From positions 62,001 to 126,000 of the forward strand of contig JAIPIF010000001.1 in assembly GCA_021734785.1 (NCBI GenBank): DNA of 64,000 bases, read 5' to 3'. Under the pieces are notes generated by a model that was given only the letters and a program-made list of their open reading frames with translations, ran no database searches and was not told the DNA's origin. Positions 7,313 through 15,818 of this stretch are shown one piece after another (position 1 is the stretch's first letter; each line of letters opens with the position of its first letter). The position numbers were made by a program, and so were the translations under genes. The stretch is from Candidatus Altimarinota bacterium. Its GTDB lineage: Bacteria > Patescibacteriota > Gracilibacteria > UBA4473.

Positions 7313-7696
7313 TTAAGATTTTTTCTTCTTGTCTGTGTCCAGATGATAAAATTTTCGCAGCGCTTCCTCGCGGCCGCTCGAAATTTTTTTGCTCCCGCAG
7401 GTCCCACACACTGTCCGCGGATTTCCCCGGAGCGTCTGCCCTACGCCCGCTGGGACAATGCCACCACAGTCGTGGCAGTACAGGGCCATCTTGCAGGTGG
7501 GCCAGTCTTCTTCTTTTTGGCTGCGATAGAGCTCGACAGCTGCAGGGTCCAGAATATCGGTCACGCCCGCAATGGCCTTGTCCAGATCATCGAGCGGGAT
7601 ATCTCCTGCTGCGCGGCCCTCTTGCTGTGTTTCGCTCAAAAAACTTCGCGAGGTGTCGTCTTTTTTTGGGTCTTGTTTTTGGGAGGAGTCCGCCAT
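7313..7696 (-). CDS. Hypothetical zinc-ribbon protein
   Basis: 127 residues. The N-terminal half is acidic and polar; the C-terminal half has two CxxC pairs (CHDCGGIV and CGTCGSKK) about 22 residues apart, typical of a zinc ribbon, then a Lys-rich tail. No enzymatic motif is seen. It starts 3 bases after the stop of the membrane-protein gene upstream, so the two probably form an operon. Function unknown. Confidence 0.7.
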   Translation of the reverse strand: MADSSQKQDPKKDDTSRSFLSETQQEGRAAGDIPLDDLDKAIAGVTDILDPAAVELYRSQKEEDWPTCKMALYCHDCGGIVPAGVGQTLRGNPRTVCGTCGSKKISSGREEALRKFYHLDTDKKKKS

Positions 7697-7699
7697 GAT

Positions 7700-8290
7700 T
7701 TATTGTTTCGGAGAATGTTTCGGCGCTTTTGTAGAGGATGTGTCGGGGTCTGTCAACGGAAGCTGAGATGGAGCTTCTTTTTTGGGATGTGCTGCATTTT
7801 GGAAGAAAGAAACCACCTGTTCTTTTTTTGCCTGCCGCGCGCGGAGGTACACCGCCACGAGTCCCACCACCTGCAAAAGCACACAGAGCAAGAATCCAAA
7901 TCGAATTTGTGCATTTTCAAATCCGCGACTTTCGACATTCAGAACCGACCAAATACTTATCAGCAGAATAATTTCTTGCACTCCCGCGACAAAAAACAAC
8001 TTGTTTTTCGATACTTTCCAGCGAAACCAATGCTTCTCCAGCAATTCGTCCAAAAAAAGGCCGACCACCGCGAGAGAAATAAGAAAAATAAACGTTCCCA
8101 TCAGCCAGGTATGTCCTTCAAATGCCGAGTGAAAGTAGGGCTCCCCGTACAGAGGCTGGACGCCGATCCAGGGGAAAAAACAAAAAAGCAAGGTCCCCGC
8201 ATGCGTTCCCAGGAGCATCCGGGACTCAAAGGAGAGCGCGCGGAAATTTTTCTGGACAAAGGCAAAGCGTTTTGTTTTGGCCGCAGTCAT
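7700..8290 (-). CDS. Hypothetical membrane protein with about four transmembrane segments
   Basis: About 196 residues. Hydrophobic segments are visible around LLGTHAGTLLFCFFPWIG, WLMGTFIFLISLAVVGLFL, LFFVAGVQEIILLISIW and FGFLLCVLLQVVGLVAVYL, followed by a polar Pro/Lys-rich cytoplasmic tail. No family is recognised. ATG 8290 is preferred over 8299 because TACAAT lies exactly 7 bases before it and itself overlaps the earlier ATG. First gene of a two-gene unit with the zinc-ribbon protein. Confidence 0.72.
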   Translation of the reverse strand: MTAAKTKRFAFVQKNFRALSFESRMLLGTHAGTLLFCFFPWIGVQPLYGEPYFHSAFEGHTWLMGTFIFLISLAVVGLFLDELLEKHWFRWKVSKNKLFFVAGVQEIILLISIWSVLNVESRGFENAQIRFGFLLCVLLQVVGLVAVYLRARQAKKEQVVSFFQNAAHPKKEAPSQLPLTDPDTSSTKAPKHSPKQ

Positions 8291-8412
8291 CACTGGCATT
8301 GTAGACTTTTTTTGCGCCGGACCAAAAAAAGAAATTTCTTCGCGTTGACTTTTTTACCGAAATCCCCACAATCGGGGCGATGCAAGACGCGTGTCGCACT
8401 CCGATGATGTGC

Positions 8413-8441
8413 CTCCGATGATTGGGTGATCGGAGTTTTTT
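8413..8441 (+). terminator. Terminator or attenuator hairpin in the metG leader
   Basis: CTCCGAT (8413-8419), a 9-base loop, ATCGGAG (8429-8435), then TTTTTT. It lies 43 bases before the metG ATG. A second copy of CTCCGATGAT just upstream (about 8399-8408) could compete for the same 3' arm. A possible promoter upstream is TTGACT near 8347 with ACAATC about 17 bp later. Confidence 0.55.
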
Positions 8442-8483
8442 GCCTTCACTCCGGTCGCTGGCCGGTTTTTTTGTACCCGTTCC

Positions 8484-9905
8484 ATGAAAAAATATTTCAC
8501 CACTCCCATCTACTACGTGAATGACGTGCCTCACATCGGGCACACGTACTGTACGCTGGCGACAGACACGTTTGCGCGGTACTGGCGAAAAAAACTCGGA
8601 AAAGAAAACGTTTTTTTTCTCACGGGCACAGACGAAAACTCTCAGAAAACCGTTGAAGCCGCCCAGAAATCGGGGAAACCGATCGATCAATATTTGGAAG
8701 AAATTTCCCATACCTGGCGCAAGACATGGGACCAGATCGGGATTTCGTACGACGACTTCATTCGCACCACGGAGAAGCGGCACGTCCAGACGGTGCACGA
8801 GATTCTCACGAAAATCCACGACGCGGGAGACATCTACAAATCCCAGTACGAGGGGCTGTACTGCACTGGCTGCGAGGCGTTTCTCAAGAAATCCGATCTC
8901 GACGGAAATGGCCACTGCCCCGACCACAAAAAAGCACCACAAAAAATTCAGGAAGAAAATTATTTTTTCCGGCTCTCAAAATACCAGGAGCCACTCTTGG
9001 AACTTTTCTCAAAAAATCCAAACCTCCTCCGGCCAGAGAAACGACGAAATGAGGTTTTGTCTTTTATCCGCGGGGGACTCGAGGACATTTCAATCTCCCG
9101 AGAAAATGCGGAATTCGGCATTCCGCTGCCGTGGGATGAGGGACACAAAATTTATGTCTGGTTTGATGCGCTGATAAACTACCGATCAGCGTGTCCAGGG
9201 GAAGATTTTTGGGCCGGCGTCTGTCACATTTTGGGCAAAGACATCACCCGGTTTCACAGCGTGATTTGGCCGGCAATGCTTTTGTCCGCCGGGATTGCGC
9301 CACCAGCAGAGGAGTTTGCGCACGGATTTTTTACCGTGAATGGAGAAAAAATGTCGAAGTCACTCGGCAACGTGATCTCCCCGGTTGATCTCACGGAGAA
9401 GTACGGTCGCGACGCGCTCCGGATGGGACTTCTCTCTGCGTTTGAATTTGGCAATGACGGCGATTTTTCACTCGATGGGTTTCACGACCTGTACGCCAAA
9501 AAACTTGCGGGAGGCGTGGGGAACCTCTTCAACCGCGTGATTGTGTTGATCCACAAGTTTTTGGAGGGGAAGAGTCCAGCATCTGTCGTTGGGTCGGATT
9601 ACAATCCGCCCATACAATTTGAAAAATGCCTGGAAACAAACAAAATCCGCGAGGCGATCCAGCTCTTTTTCTCCGAAGTGGATCGAGCGAATGAACGGCT
9701 CAATGAAACCGAGCCCTGGAAATTGGCCAAAACCGACCTGCCCGCCGCAGAAAAAGTTTTTGCACAGCTGATCCCGATGCTCGCAACCCTTACAGAAATG
9801 GCCGAAGTTCTTCTGCCAGAGACATTTCCAAAAATGAAAAAGATGCTGGGCGATGAGCAAAAAGTGGGGGAACCGGAGATTTTATTTCCGCGGGTGGATC
9901 GCTGA
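8484..9905 (+). CDS. metG: Methionyl-tRNA synthetase
   Basis: 473 residues, a class I synthetase. The HIGH motif is at residues 17-20 (VPHIGHTY), a zinc-binding connective insertion has CTGC and HCPDH (about residues 131-150), and KMSKS is near residue 289. The anticodon-binding helical domain follows, with EPWKLAK. It has no C-terminal tRNA-binding extension, as in the shorter forms. It charges tRNA-Met for initiation and elongation. A hairpin followed by Ts in the leader may attenuate expression. Confidence 0.97.
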   Translation: MKKYFTTPIYYVNDVPHIGHTYCTLATDTFARYWRKKLGKENVFFLTGTDENSQKTVEAAQKSGKPIDQYLEEISHTWRKTWDQIGISYDDFIRTTEKRHVQTVHEILTKIHDAGDIYKSQYEGLYCTGCEAFLKKSDLDGNGHCPDHKKAPQKIQEENYFFRLSKYQEPLLELFSKNPNLLRPEKRRNEVLSFIRGGLEDISISRENAEFGIPLPWDEGHKIYVWFDALINYRSACPGEDFWAGVCHILGKDITRFHSVIWPAMLLSAGIAPPAEEFAHGFFTVNGEKMSKSLGNVISPVDLTEKYGRDALRMGLLSAFEFGNDGDFSLDGFHDLYAKKLAGGVGNLFNRVIVLIHKFLEGKSPASVVGSDYNPPIQFEKCLETNKIREAIQLFFSEVDRANERLNETEPWKLAKTDLPAAEKVFAQLIPMLATLTEMAEVLLPETFPKMKKMLGDEQKVGEPEILFPRVDR

Positions 9906-9923
9906 GGTCACAAAAAATCAAAC

Positions 9924-9952
9924 TTGTCAAATCACCCCAAATCTGCTAGAAC
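9924..9952 (+). promoter_or_regulatory. Promoter of the VirD4-like gene
   Basis: TTGTCA (9924-9929), 17-bp spacer, TAGAAC (9947-9952), preceded by TGC to give an extended -10 (TGCTAGAAC). The leader is about 35 bases before ATG 9994. Confidence 0.55.
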
Positions 9953-9993
9953 TCTTTTGAGTTTTATGCTCCGATTTTTTGCGGGTTCCTGCC

Positions 9994-12270
9994 ATGCTCA
10001 AAACCTACCTCATTGTCATTCCTCAGTTCAAAGAGGAAAAGGTCTTGGCCAAGACGGCGAAGCAGGAAAATATGCGCAACGCCGAGCGGTTTATGGATGT
10101 GTTTGCCAATCTCCATGAATCCATGCCGGGGGTGAAGATGGCGTTTGAAATGGTGGTGTTTGGCCAAAACATTGGCTTTTGTTTTACCTCAGATCCGGCC
10201 ACCTGTGAGGTGATCGGCGGGCAAATTTATGCGATGGACCCCGATGCTGACATTTTGGAAATCCCCGATTATACCCGCAAAATTAAAGAAAAAACAGATT
10301 TTGCATGGACGGGGGTGGGCCTGCTGCGCAACGATCTGTACCCGCTGAAAATGTTCGATCAGTACGAAACAGACTCTCTGTCGGGGATTCTCAATGTGCT
10401 GGCCAAGTGTCAGCCGGATGAAGGGGTGTGGCTGCAGATTGTCACGCGGCCGCGGCTGGACACCGGATGGTTTCACTTTCTCCTCAGCTGGCGCAAGCGG
10501 TTTGAGCGTATTCGCCGCGTGTTTCGCACGAAATTTTGGTTTAAAAAAGGCATCAAAAGTAGCTTCCGTGGGCGGATTAAAGAAAAAACAGAAGGGGAAA
10601 TGTTTCACTGCAATCTGCGGGTAGCGGCGTTTTCGGACGACCCAAAAAAAGATCCCCGCATGAAGCTGCGCGCCATTTTTGGTGGCCTCCAGAATTTCAA
10701 CACGCTTGACTACAACAAGTTTCGCTTTGGTCGGATTTCCAAAAATAAAAAATTGGGCGTACAGCGATTTCGCACTCGGGCGATCAACGGCGGGTTTCTT
10801 CTCTGTCTCAAAGAAATTACAACCCTGTTTCACCTGCCCAACGAACAAAAAGTTCCAAACCTGATTCATGTCCTCTCCCGCCGGTGCGAGCCGCCTTCGG
10901 ACCTCCCGGTGGACACCAAGGATTCCGAAATTTCCTTTTTTGGCGAAACCAATTTTCACGGACGACGTATCCCCTTTGGTATCCGTCGCTCTGATCGCCG
11001 CCGTCATCTGTACACAGTGGGGAAGTCGGGCTCGGGAAAATCGAAACTTCTGGAGCTCCTGATCCAAAATGACATCAAATCGGGCAAAGGCATTGGGGTA
11101 CTGGACCCCCACGGAGACCTGGTCGACAACGTGCTCCGCTGCATTCCCGAGAATCGGCTCAAGGATGTGGTGGTTTTTGATCCCTCGGACATGGAATATC
11201 CGATCTGCTTTAATCCGCTGGCCGAGGTGCCCCCCGAGCTCAAAATTCGAGTGACGATCGGATTCATCGAAATCTTCAAAAAACTCTTTGGGGCCAACTG
11301 GACCCCCCGGCTGGAGCATGTATTGCGGTACACGACCCTGGCGCTTTTGGACACCCCCGGGACGACGATTTTGTCGATTCTCAAAATGCTCACCGACAAA
11401 AACTACCGCCAGACCATCGTGCGCAACATCCAGGACAATGTCGTCAAAAACTTTTGGGTCAATGAATTTGCCGGGTGGTCCGAAAAATTCGATAACGAAG
11501 CCATCACGCCACTGCTCAATAAGGTCGGACAGTTTGTCTCCACCAACATGATCCGCAATATTGTCGGACAGCCGGAAAACAAAGTCGATTTCCGCGACAT
11601 CATGGATAATCAAAAAATCGTCCTGATGAAGGTTTCCAAAGGAATCCTCGGCGAAGAAAATGCCGCGCTGATGGGCTCACTTGCCATCACCAAAATTTAC
11701 CAGGCCGCCATGTCTCGCGCTGACACCCCGGAGGCCGATCGCATCGACTTCTACTTTTATGTCGACGAATTTCAAAACTTTGCCACCGATACCTTTGACG
11801 AGATTCTCTCGGAAGCTCGAAAATACCGGTTGGATCTGACGATTGCCCACCAGTTTCTCGGGCAGCTGTCCCCCAAAATCCGCACGACGGTATTTGGCAA
11901 TGTCGGCTCGATGGTGACCTTTCGCGTTGGGGGGGAGGATGCGAAGCTTTTGGAGGAAGAATATACCCCCCGTGTCAGAGAACGCGACATCATCAATCTC
12001 GCCATGCGCAATTTTTACTGCAAAATGTCCGTGGATGGGGAGCTGCGGGAGGCGTTTAGTGGCCGGACACTCAACATGCAGTTTCCCGAAAAGTCATTTG
12101 CGGCAGAATGCATCGAGCACTCGCGCAAAACCTACTGTCGGCCGCTGCACGAGGTCGAACAAATTCTCCAGCAGTGGGAAGAAGGAAAGTACGATCCCAA
12201 AAACCCAGACAAGGCCGTCAAAAACGCGTCGCTCGATTTTGAAGAAGACTTCAACGAGCCGATTGTGTAA
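9994..12270 (+). CDS. VirD4/TraD-like coupling ATPase (DUF87/TraM-recognition type)
   Basis: 758 residues from ATG 9994; the open frame extends 5 codons upstream to a TTG. The first ~330 residues are a domain common in CPR type IV secretion/pilus loci without recognised enzymatic motifs. Walker A GKSGSGKSK is near residue 344, followed by GVLDPHGDLVDNVL; Walker B is FYFYVDEFQNF near residue 587; and the TraD-type sensor region LTIAHQFLGQL follows. These hexameric ATPases pump DNA or protein through type IV machines. Related pieces in the window (PrgI, VirB4-N, VirB2-like pilin) are 50 kb away. Natural transformation or a type IV-like pilus role is inferred. Confidence 0.82.
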   Translation: MLKTYLIVIPQFKEEKVLAKTAKQENMRNAERFMDVFANLHESMPGVKMAFEMVVFGQNIGFCFTSDPATCEVIGGQIYAMDPDADILEIPDYTRKIKEKTDFAWTGVGLLRNDLYPLKMFDQYETDSLSGILNVLAKCQPDEGVWLQIVTRPRLDTGWFHFLLSWRKRFERIRRVFRTKFWFKKGIKSSFRGRIKEKTEGEMFHCNLRVAAFSDDPKKDPRMKLRAIFGGLQNFNTLDYNKFRFGRISKNKKLGVQRFRTRAINGGFLLCLKEITTLFHLPNEQKVPNLIHVLSRRCEPPSDLPVDTKDSEISFFGETNFHGRRIPFGIRRSDRRRHLYTVGKSGSGKSKLLELLIQNDIKSGKGIGVLDPHGDLVDNVLRCIPENRLKDVVVFDPSDMEYPICFNPLAEVPPELKIRVTIGFIEIFKKLFGANWTPRLEHVLRYTTLALLDTPGTTILSILKMLTDKNYRQTIVRNIQDNVVKNFWVNEFAGWSEKFDNEAITPLLNKVGQFVSTNMIRNIVGQPENKVDFRDIMDNQKIVLMKVSKGILGEENAALMGSLAITKIYQAAMSRADTPEADRIDFYFYVDEFQNFATDTFDEILSEARKYRLDLTIAHQFLGQLSPKIRTTVFGNVGSMVTFRVGGEDAKLLEEEYTPRVRERDIINLAMRNFYCKMSVDGELREAFSGRTLNMQFPEKSFAAECIEHSRKTYCRPLHEVEQILQQWEEGKYDPKNPDKAVKNASLDFEEDFNEPIV

Positions 12271-12443
12271 CAATTATCAACTACGAATTTCCAATTACGA
12301 ATGCGGGAAGTGGCAAAGTTCAAAAGTTGTGAAGCTGGGAAGCTGGGAAGGGGGGAAGTTTTGAAGAAAAGAATTCTCCAAAAAATCGGACTTAGGACTT
12401 CGCTTCTTCCATTTTTCATCTGTAATTCGTCATCTGTCATTGG
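12271..12443. other. Intergenic tract with degenerate short repeats
   Basis: No gene seen. Contains ACGAATTTCCAATTACGAAT and, about 120 bases on, its rough inverse TGTAATTCGTCATCTGTCAT, plus a purine-rich AAG/GGAAG tract ending in GAAGTTTTGAAGAAAA; that 16-mer recurs at about 35593. Convergent ends of the VirD4-like gene and the carboxypeptidase gene flank it. Confidence 0.5.
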
Positions 12444-13349
12444 CTACTGCCATTCAAAACTATCGTAGATCCACGAGAGCAGTTTTTTGGTCTCGCCAAA
12501 TCGGTCCGCGGATCCCAGGATAATGGTCAGGACCTCTTTTCCTTCTGGCGACTCTCCCAGCGCCACAAAGCACTGCCCGGCCAGGTACGTAAATCCGGTT
12601 TTGACGCCCTTGAGCTTCAAAAATGTATCAAAGAGCTGATTGGTCGACTCTTTTTCGTGAAAAAAGTTCTCATCGATGCTGGTGCCATCGAAATTCTGTT
12701 TTTGCACGGTGGCACGAAAAAACGGATCCTGGAGCGCAATGCGCGTCAGTTTCAACAGATCCCGTGCGGACATTTCATTGCCGTAGGGGGTGTCATTTTC
12801 ATCCACTAGGTCGAGGCCCGTGGCGTTATAAAACTTCGCTGAATCGAGTCCCAGCGCCTGAGCCTGTGCGGTCATTTTTTCAGCAAACGCCTCCTCACTT
12901 CCGGCATCAAAAATCGCCAGAGCCACCGCCGCATCATTTGCCGATGCGATCAGGGTCGCTTCCAGCAGTGTCTCGACGGTGAGGGCCTCTTTTTCATAGA
13001 TCTCAATCTGCGAGCCTGCGGCTTCTGTCGCTGCGAGAGGGACGACGACGACTTCTCCCAGGTCATGATTTTCCAGGATCACCAGGGCAGTCATGATCTT
13101 GCTCAGGGAGGCGATGGGTTGCGCACGATCTTCATTTTGTCGGAGCAGGGTTTTGCCCGAGTCTAGATCCGTGGCCAGGACGGCTGTGCGCTCGTCTTGC
13201 ATGAGAAGCGGTGCGATGCTTGTCGCTTTGCGTGTGGGGAGGGAAACCGGGCGGATCGCCTCCAGTGCGGGGGATGGTACCGGTGCCGACTTTTCCAGGA
13301 AGTCGGAACTGCCGTGGTGGAGAAGGGCAAAGAGAAGAAATTCCAGCAT
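12444..13349 (-). CDS. dacA: D-alanyl-D-alanine carboxypeptidase (S11, PBP5/6 type)
   Basis: 301 residues from ATG 13349. The three active-site motifs of S11 penicillin-binding proteins are present: SLSK (IASLSKIMTALV), SAN (IASANDAAVAL) and KTG (GVKTGFTYLAG). A short hydrophobic N-terminus (LEFLLFALLHH) is probably a signal sequence or anchor. It trims the terminal D-Ala of pentapeptide side chains and so limits cross-linking. The open frame could start at TTG 13385, but the ATG lies 8 bases after TACACT, with TTGCCA 16 bp further up. Its promoter is back to back with that of the tRNA genes. Confidence 0.9.
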   Translation of the reverse strand: MLEFLLFALLHHGSSDFLEKSAPVPSPALEAIRPVSLPTRKATSIAPLLMQDERTAVLATDLDSGKTLLRQNEDRAQPIASLSKIMTALVILENHDLGEVVVVPLAATEAAGSQIEIYEKEALTVETLLEATLIASANDAAVALAIFDAGSEEAFAEKMTAQAQALGLDSAKFYNATGLDLVDENDTPYGNEMSARDLLKLTRIALQDPFFRATVQKQNFDGTSIDENFFHEKESTNQLFDTFLKLKGVKTGFTYLAGQCFVALGESPEGKEVLTIILGSADRFGETKKLLSWIYDSFEWQ

Positions 13350-13357
13350 CGGCAGCG

Positions 13358-13419
13358 AGTGTAGTTTTTTGTACGGGTTTGGCAACTCTTCTTGACAGAA
13401 AAGTTTTTGTTGCTATCTT
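13358..13419. promoter_or_regulatory. Divergent promoters: dacA (minus) and tRNA-Glu/Asp (plus)
   Basis: Minus: TTGCCA (13385-13380), 16 bp, TACACT (13363-13358), 8 bases to the dacA ATG. Plus: TTGACA (13392-13397), 16 bp, TATCTT (13414-13419) with an extended -10 TGC, about 44 bases before tRNA-Glu. The plus promoter has a perfect -35. Confidence 0.65.
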
Positions 13420-13463
13420 TTGACAGCTGTTGAAATTTTTCACGTAAAAATTTCTTCGCATCT

Positions 13464-13536
13464 GCGGAGATAGCTCAGTTGGTCAGAGCGCTGGATTTTC
13501 ATTCCAGGGTCTCAGGTTCGAATCCTGTTCTCCGCG
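13464..13536 (+). tRNA. tRNA-Glu (anticodon TTC)
   Basis: A full cloverleaf can be drawn: acceptor GCGGAGA/TCTCCGC, D stem GCTC/GAGC, anticodon stem CTGGA/TCCAG with 7-base loop TTTTCAT giving TTC, and T loop TTCGAAT. The outermost T-stem pair is a mismatch. Discriminator is G; CCA is not encoded. A strong promoter lies upstream and tRNA-Asp follows 32 bases later. Confidence 0.9.
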
Positions 13537-13568
13537 CAAATCGTGTTCTTGTTGGCTCCTTCACAATT

Positions 13569-13642
13569 TCGCCCGTAGCTTAGTTGGTCAGAGCACCAGA
13601 CTATCACCCTGGAGGTCGCAGGTTCGACTCCTGCCGGGTGAT
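13569..13642 (+). tRNA. tRNA-Asp-like gene with unusual anticodon ATC
   Basis: Acceptor TCGCCCG/CGGGTGA (one G-T pair), D stem GCTT/GAGC, T arm GCAGG-TTCGACT-CCTGC. The anticodon arm is CCAGA-CTATCAC-CCTGG, giving anticodon ATC (codon GAT, Asp) with U33 in place, but the innermost stem pair is an A-C mismatch. Bacterial tRNA-Asp normally carries GTC. The first pair is T-A and the discriminator T, also unusual for Asp. CCA is not encoded. It is either an atypical functional tRNA-Asp or a decaying copy. Confidence 0.75.
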
Positions 13643-13703
13643 CAAAAGGAGCCACCATAACAAGAATACGTCCCCCGGTGAATTTCATCGGGGGTTTACA
13701 ATT

Positions 13704-15140
13704 TTATTCCTTCACCCGCCACGTCTGTCCGTCCGGACCGTCGCGGACCTCGATATCCCATTTCTCCGCGAGCTCGTCTCGGATTCGGTCAGACTCGGCC
13801 CAGTTTTTTGCGTTGCGAGCAGCGACACGTTTTTCGAGCAGAGATTCAATTTCCGCTTTCTCGAGTTCGTTGACTTTGACCTCGCGCGGGAGGCAATCAA
13901 AAACGGGATCAAAATCATTCTGCAAAAAATCGAGCGCCGCACTGGCGGTTGCTCCATCCAATTTTTGTTCTGCATTTAATTTCAACACGTCGCTCACAAG
14001 CGCAAAGACGGGGGCCAGAGCTCCGGCCACATTCAGATCGTCAGCAAGTGCTTGCTGATACTCGGCGCGATATTTTTCAGCAAAATCATTTTGTTCCTCA
14101 AATTCTGTGTCCAGACACGCGCGATTTGCTTCCACAATTCGGGCAATTGAAGCACGCGCCTGCTCCAGCGATTTCATCGAGAAATCTAATGTTGATCGGT
14201 AGTGCGCCGACAGCAGCGCAAAGCGGATTTCCTCGCCCTTCCAGCCTTTTTCCAACAGATCTCGAATCGTATAAAAGTTGCCGGCCGACTTCGACATCTT
14301 TTTTCCATCCACCAGGAGGTGTTTGACGTGCAGCCAATAATTCACGGATTTTTTGCCTCCAGAGGAGCACTCGTTTTGAGCGATCTCGCATTCGTGGTGT
14401 GGGAAAATATTGTCCTCCCCTCCCGTGTGAATGTCGAAGGGGAGCCCCAGGAGCTTCGTCGACATCGCCGAGCACTCGGCGTGCCAGCCGGGGAAGCCCT
14501 TTCCCCACGGACTCTCCCACTGCATCAGATGATTGGGCTCTGCGCGTTTCCAGAGGGCAAAATCCAACGGATCTTCTTTTTCACCACTGACTTCGACCCG
14601 CGCGCCGGCGATCAAGTTTTCCAGCGAATTGCCCGAGAGTTGACCGTATTTCTCAAATTTCTTCGTCCGAAAATACACCGAGCCATGGGCCTCGTACGCA
14701 AACCCGGCAGCAATCAGCTTTTTGGCTAAGTCGATTTGTTCCTCGACAAACTCTGTGGCTCGGGGGTACGCATCAGCGGGGAGGATGCGCAATTTTTTCT
14801 CATCTTCATGAAAGGCTTCTTCGTACTTCCGCGCGATCTCAAACGGATCAATTTTTTCGGCGCGGGCTTTGCGCGAAATTTTGTCCTCCCCCCCAGCATC
14901 CGCGGCGTCATCTTCGGTCAGATGCCCCACATCCGTGATGTTCATGACTTTTTTTACTTCAAGTCCCGCGTACTCCAGCACGCGCTTCAAGAGATCGGAA
15001 AACAAAAACGACCGGAAGTTTCCGATGTGCGCGAAGTCATAGACGGTGGGGCCACAGGAGTACAGCTTGACCTTCCCCGGGGTGATCGGGCGAAAGGGTT
15101 CTTTTTTGCCAGAGAGGGTGTTGGTCAATTTGATCTCCAT
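13704..15140 (-). CDS. cysS: Cysteinyl-tRNA synthetase
   Basis: 478 residues from ATG 15140. A class I synthetase with HIGN at 38-41 (DFAHIGNFRS), zinc ligands Cys29, Cys223 (WHAECSAM) and His248 in FPHHECE, and KMSKS at 281-285. The C-terminal DALR-like helical region and a short anticodon domain (ARNAKNWAESDRIRDEL) follow. It charges tRNA-Cys. The ATG shares one base with the stop of yggT (TGATG), so translation is probably coupled. Confidence 0.97.
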   Translation of the reverse strand: MEIKLTNTLSGKKEPFRPITPGKVKLYSCGPTVYDFAHIGNFRSFLFSDLLKRVLEYAGLEVKKVMNITDVGHLTEDDAADAGGEDKISRKARAEKIDPFEIARKYEEAFHEDEKKLRILPADAYPRATEFVEEQIDLAKKLIAAGFAYEAHGSVYFRTKKFEKYGQLSGNSLENLIAGARVEVSGEKEDPLDFALWKRAEPNHLMQWESPWGKGFPGWHAECSAMSTKLLGLPFDIHTGGEDNIFPHHECEIAQNECSSGGKKSVNYWLHVKHLLVDGKKMSKSAGNFYTIRDLLEKGWKGEEIRFALLSAHYRSTLDFSMKSLEQARASIARIVEANRACLDTEFEEQNDFAEKYRAEYQQALADDLNVAGALAPVFALVSDVLKLNAEQKLDGATASAALDFLQNDFDPVFDCLPREVKVNELEKAEIESLLEKRVAARNAKNWAESDRIRDELAEKWDIEVRDGPDGQTWRVKE

Positions 15141-15412
15141 CACGGCAGCAGAGAAACGAGAAATTCCGTCAGGTACCGGCCGATAAATTCAATGGCGAGC
15201 AGGGCCAAAATCGGCGAAAAATCAATCATCCCGATGCGCGCCCAGCGAAACGGCTTGTACAGTGGGCGGACGATCTGATCGAGCCACGCCCCCAGCGGGG
15301 TCCGTCCTCTGGCAAACCAGGACAGCAGCACCGAAATCAAAATGGCCCAGTACAAGAGCTGACTGAGGATGTCGACAAATTTTATGACAAACCGGAGGAG
15401 AAATTCGCTCAT
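15140..15412 (-). CDS. YggT family membrane protein
   Basis: 90 residues from ATG 15412, which overlaps the DUF5665 stop (ATGA). Two hydrophobic helices (VDILSQLLYWAILISVLLSW and FSPILALLAIEFIGRYLTEF) flank the YggT repeat-type motif LDQIVRPLYKPFRW. Family members are small inner-membrane proteins linked to osmotic tolerance and cell-envelope or division functions. The open frame extends 34 codons upstream within the neighbouring gene; those residues do not fit the family. Confidence 0.82.
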   Translation of the reverse strand: MSEFLLRFVIKFVDILSQLLYWAILISVLLSWFARGRTPLGAWLDQIVRPLYKPFRWARIGMIDFSPILALLAIEFIGRYLTEFLVSLLP

Positions 15413-15774
15413 CCGCCGTTTGGGGTCATCATCGGCGCCGATTCCAAGAGGTCCAGCAAATCCTGGAAATACTCCCCGATCAGCGGAAAGTCCACCAGTT
15501 GTGTCAAAATCCACACGATGAGCGCGACGACCACGGTCATCCCAATCACCACCCCCACCCCGCGGAAAATTCCGGCGAGAAAATTGCGAAACATGATTTT
15601 TTTCGGAGACTGGAGAAAATTGATAAAGTCTCGAAACCCAATTTGTTCAAAGGTTTTGGCAATTTCTGCCAGGTCTTCTTTGGCCTTCTCGGTTTCATCT
15701 CCCTTTTTGGGCGAGAGTTTTTTTGGGAAGGGCTTTTTTGCCGTCTTTTTGGAAGTGGTTTTTGGAGGAGTCAT
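15409..15774 (-). CDS. DUF5665 domain protein, single- or double-span
   Basis: 121 residues: a very basic Lys/Pro/Thr-rich N-terminus (about 25 residues), then the DUF5665-type core FRDFINFLQSPKKIMFRNFLAG and a long hydrophobic helix (GVVIGMTVVVALIVWILTQL). Function unknown. First gene of the DUF5665-yggT-cysS unit. ATG lies exactly 7 bases after TAAAAT, so the mRNA is probably leaderless. Confidence 0.75.
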   Translation of the reverse strand: MTPPKTTSKKTAKKPFPKKLSPKKGDETEKAKEDLAEIAKTFEQIGFRDFINFLQSPKKIMFRNFLAGIFRGVGVVIGMTVVVALIVWILTQLVDFPLIGEYFQDLLDLLESAPMMTPNGG

Positions 15775-15818
15775 CGCGATGATTTTAAAATTTTCGCAAA
15801 AAAAGTAAACTCAGTCCC

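Noticed and set aside
8300-8483. T-box riboswitch before metG
   Set aside because: The leader is too short and the T-box bulge sequence is absent; only a simple hairpin with repeated arms is seen.
10189-11613. Minus-strand open frame of 474 codons
   Set aside because: Shadow of the VirD4-like ATPase; no recognisable motifs.
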